Of a DNA stretch of 6,180 nucleotides, positions 5,882 through 6,180 are shown in pieces (within the stretch, counting starts at the first letter, position 1; each line of letters begins with the position of its first letter). The DNA is from Limisphaerales bacterium. Lineage in GTDB: Bacteria; Verrucomicrobiota; Verrucomicrobiae; Limisphaerales; UBA11358. The translations under genes and the position numbers were made by a program. The stretch lies in NCBI GenBank assembly GCA_003152145.1, contig PLZL01000242.1:5294-11473 (forward strand). Direction: 5' to 3'. The notes below the pieces were generated by a model. It had not been told where the DNA came from and did no database searches. It was given only the letters and a program-made list of their open reading frames with translations.

Positions 5882-6180
5882 GATATTGATTTTTGTCTGT
5901 TCAAATTATGCACCCGCCTTTGGGCGCTGCTTACACTTACACCGGCAAGGCTGAAATCCCTCAAATATTTTTGGCATTTCCAGCTCAACCGGCCCAAAGA
6001 TAGTCTTCTGGATAAAATAAGCAAATGGCACGGAGAAATCCTGTCGCCATGCAAGCTTGGTTTTGCTAACGCTAGGAACCATGGTTATTTCGGCAGTTGC
6101 ATTTGGAAGGCGAGCGTCAGCGTCGGCCACGGTTGCGAAGCCATCCACCGACACGGGTGATGAGCATGCCGACAATCCCG
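5882..6180. other. Upstream stretch without a recognisable gene
   Basis: 299 bp before the first operon gene. It is visibly richer in A/T than the genes, especially about 5882-6085. A minus-strand reading frame is open from a TTG at 6175 to 5906 (89 residues), but it has no recognisable motif, no signal, a weak start and codon use unlike the neighbours. A plus-strand frame opens at the ATG at 6081 and runs off the window, also with nothing recognisable. I call neither a gene. The last 60 bases before 5881 probably hold the operon promoter. Confidence 0.5.
5905..5933 (-). promoter_or_regulatory. Possible sigma70-type promoter of the metal operon
   Basis: On the minus strand CATAAT (5905-5910) matches the -10 consensus at five of six positions. 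It lies 17 bases downstream of TAAGCA (5928-5933), which matches the -35 consensus at only three. The -10 ends 23 bases before the ATG at 5881. The spacer contains a small CGCC-CAAA-GGCG dyad, which could suit an activator working within the spacer, but no known CueR, CsoR or CusR box is recognisable. Weak evidence. Confidence 0.3.

Noticed and set aside
5906..6175. 89-codon minus-strand frame starting at TTG
   Set aside because: No motif, weak start, codon use unlike neighbours, and its 3' end overlaps the likely promoter region of the operon.

Overview
The window carries most of a copper/silver-type heavy-metal efflux operon, all on the minus strand and read from right to left. The DNA is fairly GC-rich, and the short intergenic spaces hold AATGACGAA-type repeats and a TCGGCAGA/CGCTACG palindrome. 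I associate both, from memory, with Verrucomicrobiota (Pedosphaera/Limisphaerales-like). Four of the five complete genes also start without a clear Shine-Dalgarno. The Gram-negative envelope is certain from the tripartite pump. The phylum is an inference with moderate confidence.

Layout in transcription order: (a) 6180-5882, upstream stretch with no recognisable gene and a weak sigma70-like promoter just before the first gene; (b) 5881-5540, exported YHS/TRASH-like metal-binding protein; (c) 5483-5145, exported Cys-rich protein of unknown function; (d) 4996-4685, small exported protein with one HMBD heavy-metal-binding domain and a CC...C tail; (e) 4670-3318, CusC/TolC-like outer-membrane lipoprotein; (f) 3188-1344, CusB-like periplasmic adaptor with one N-terminal and three C-terminal HMBD modules; (g) 1178-1, the N-terminal 392 residues of a CusA-type RND pump, cut by the window edge.

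The pump parts would form an inner membrane-periplasm-outer membrane channel expelling Cu(I)/Ag(I). The three small exported thiol/methionine-rich proteins occupy the position and probably the role of a periplasmic metallochaperone or buffer such as E. coli CusF, which is absent here. The adaptor is itself decorated with four metal-binding modules, so the operon encodes at least six candidate metal-binding modules before the pump. Regulators (CusRS, CueR, CsoR-type) are not in the window.

The most unusual points are the HMBD-loaded adaptor, the unnamed Cys-rich protein with a conserved-looking PLYARDCARLI end, an exact 33-nt repeat shared by two distant HMBD modules of the adaptor, and two structured repeat elements in the cusC-cusB and cusB-cusA junctions.
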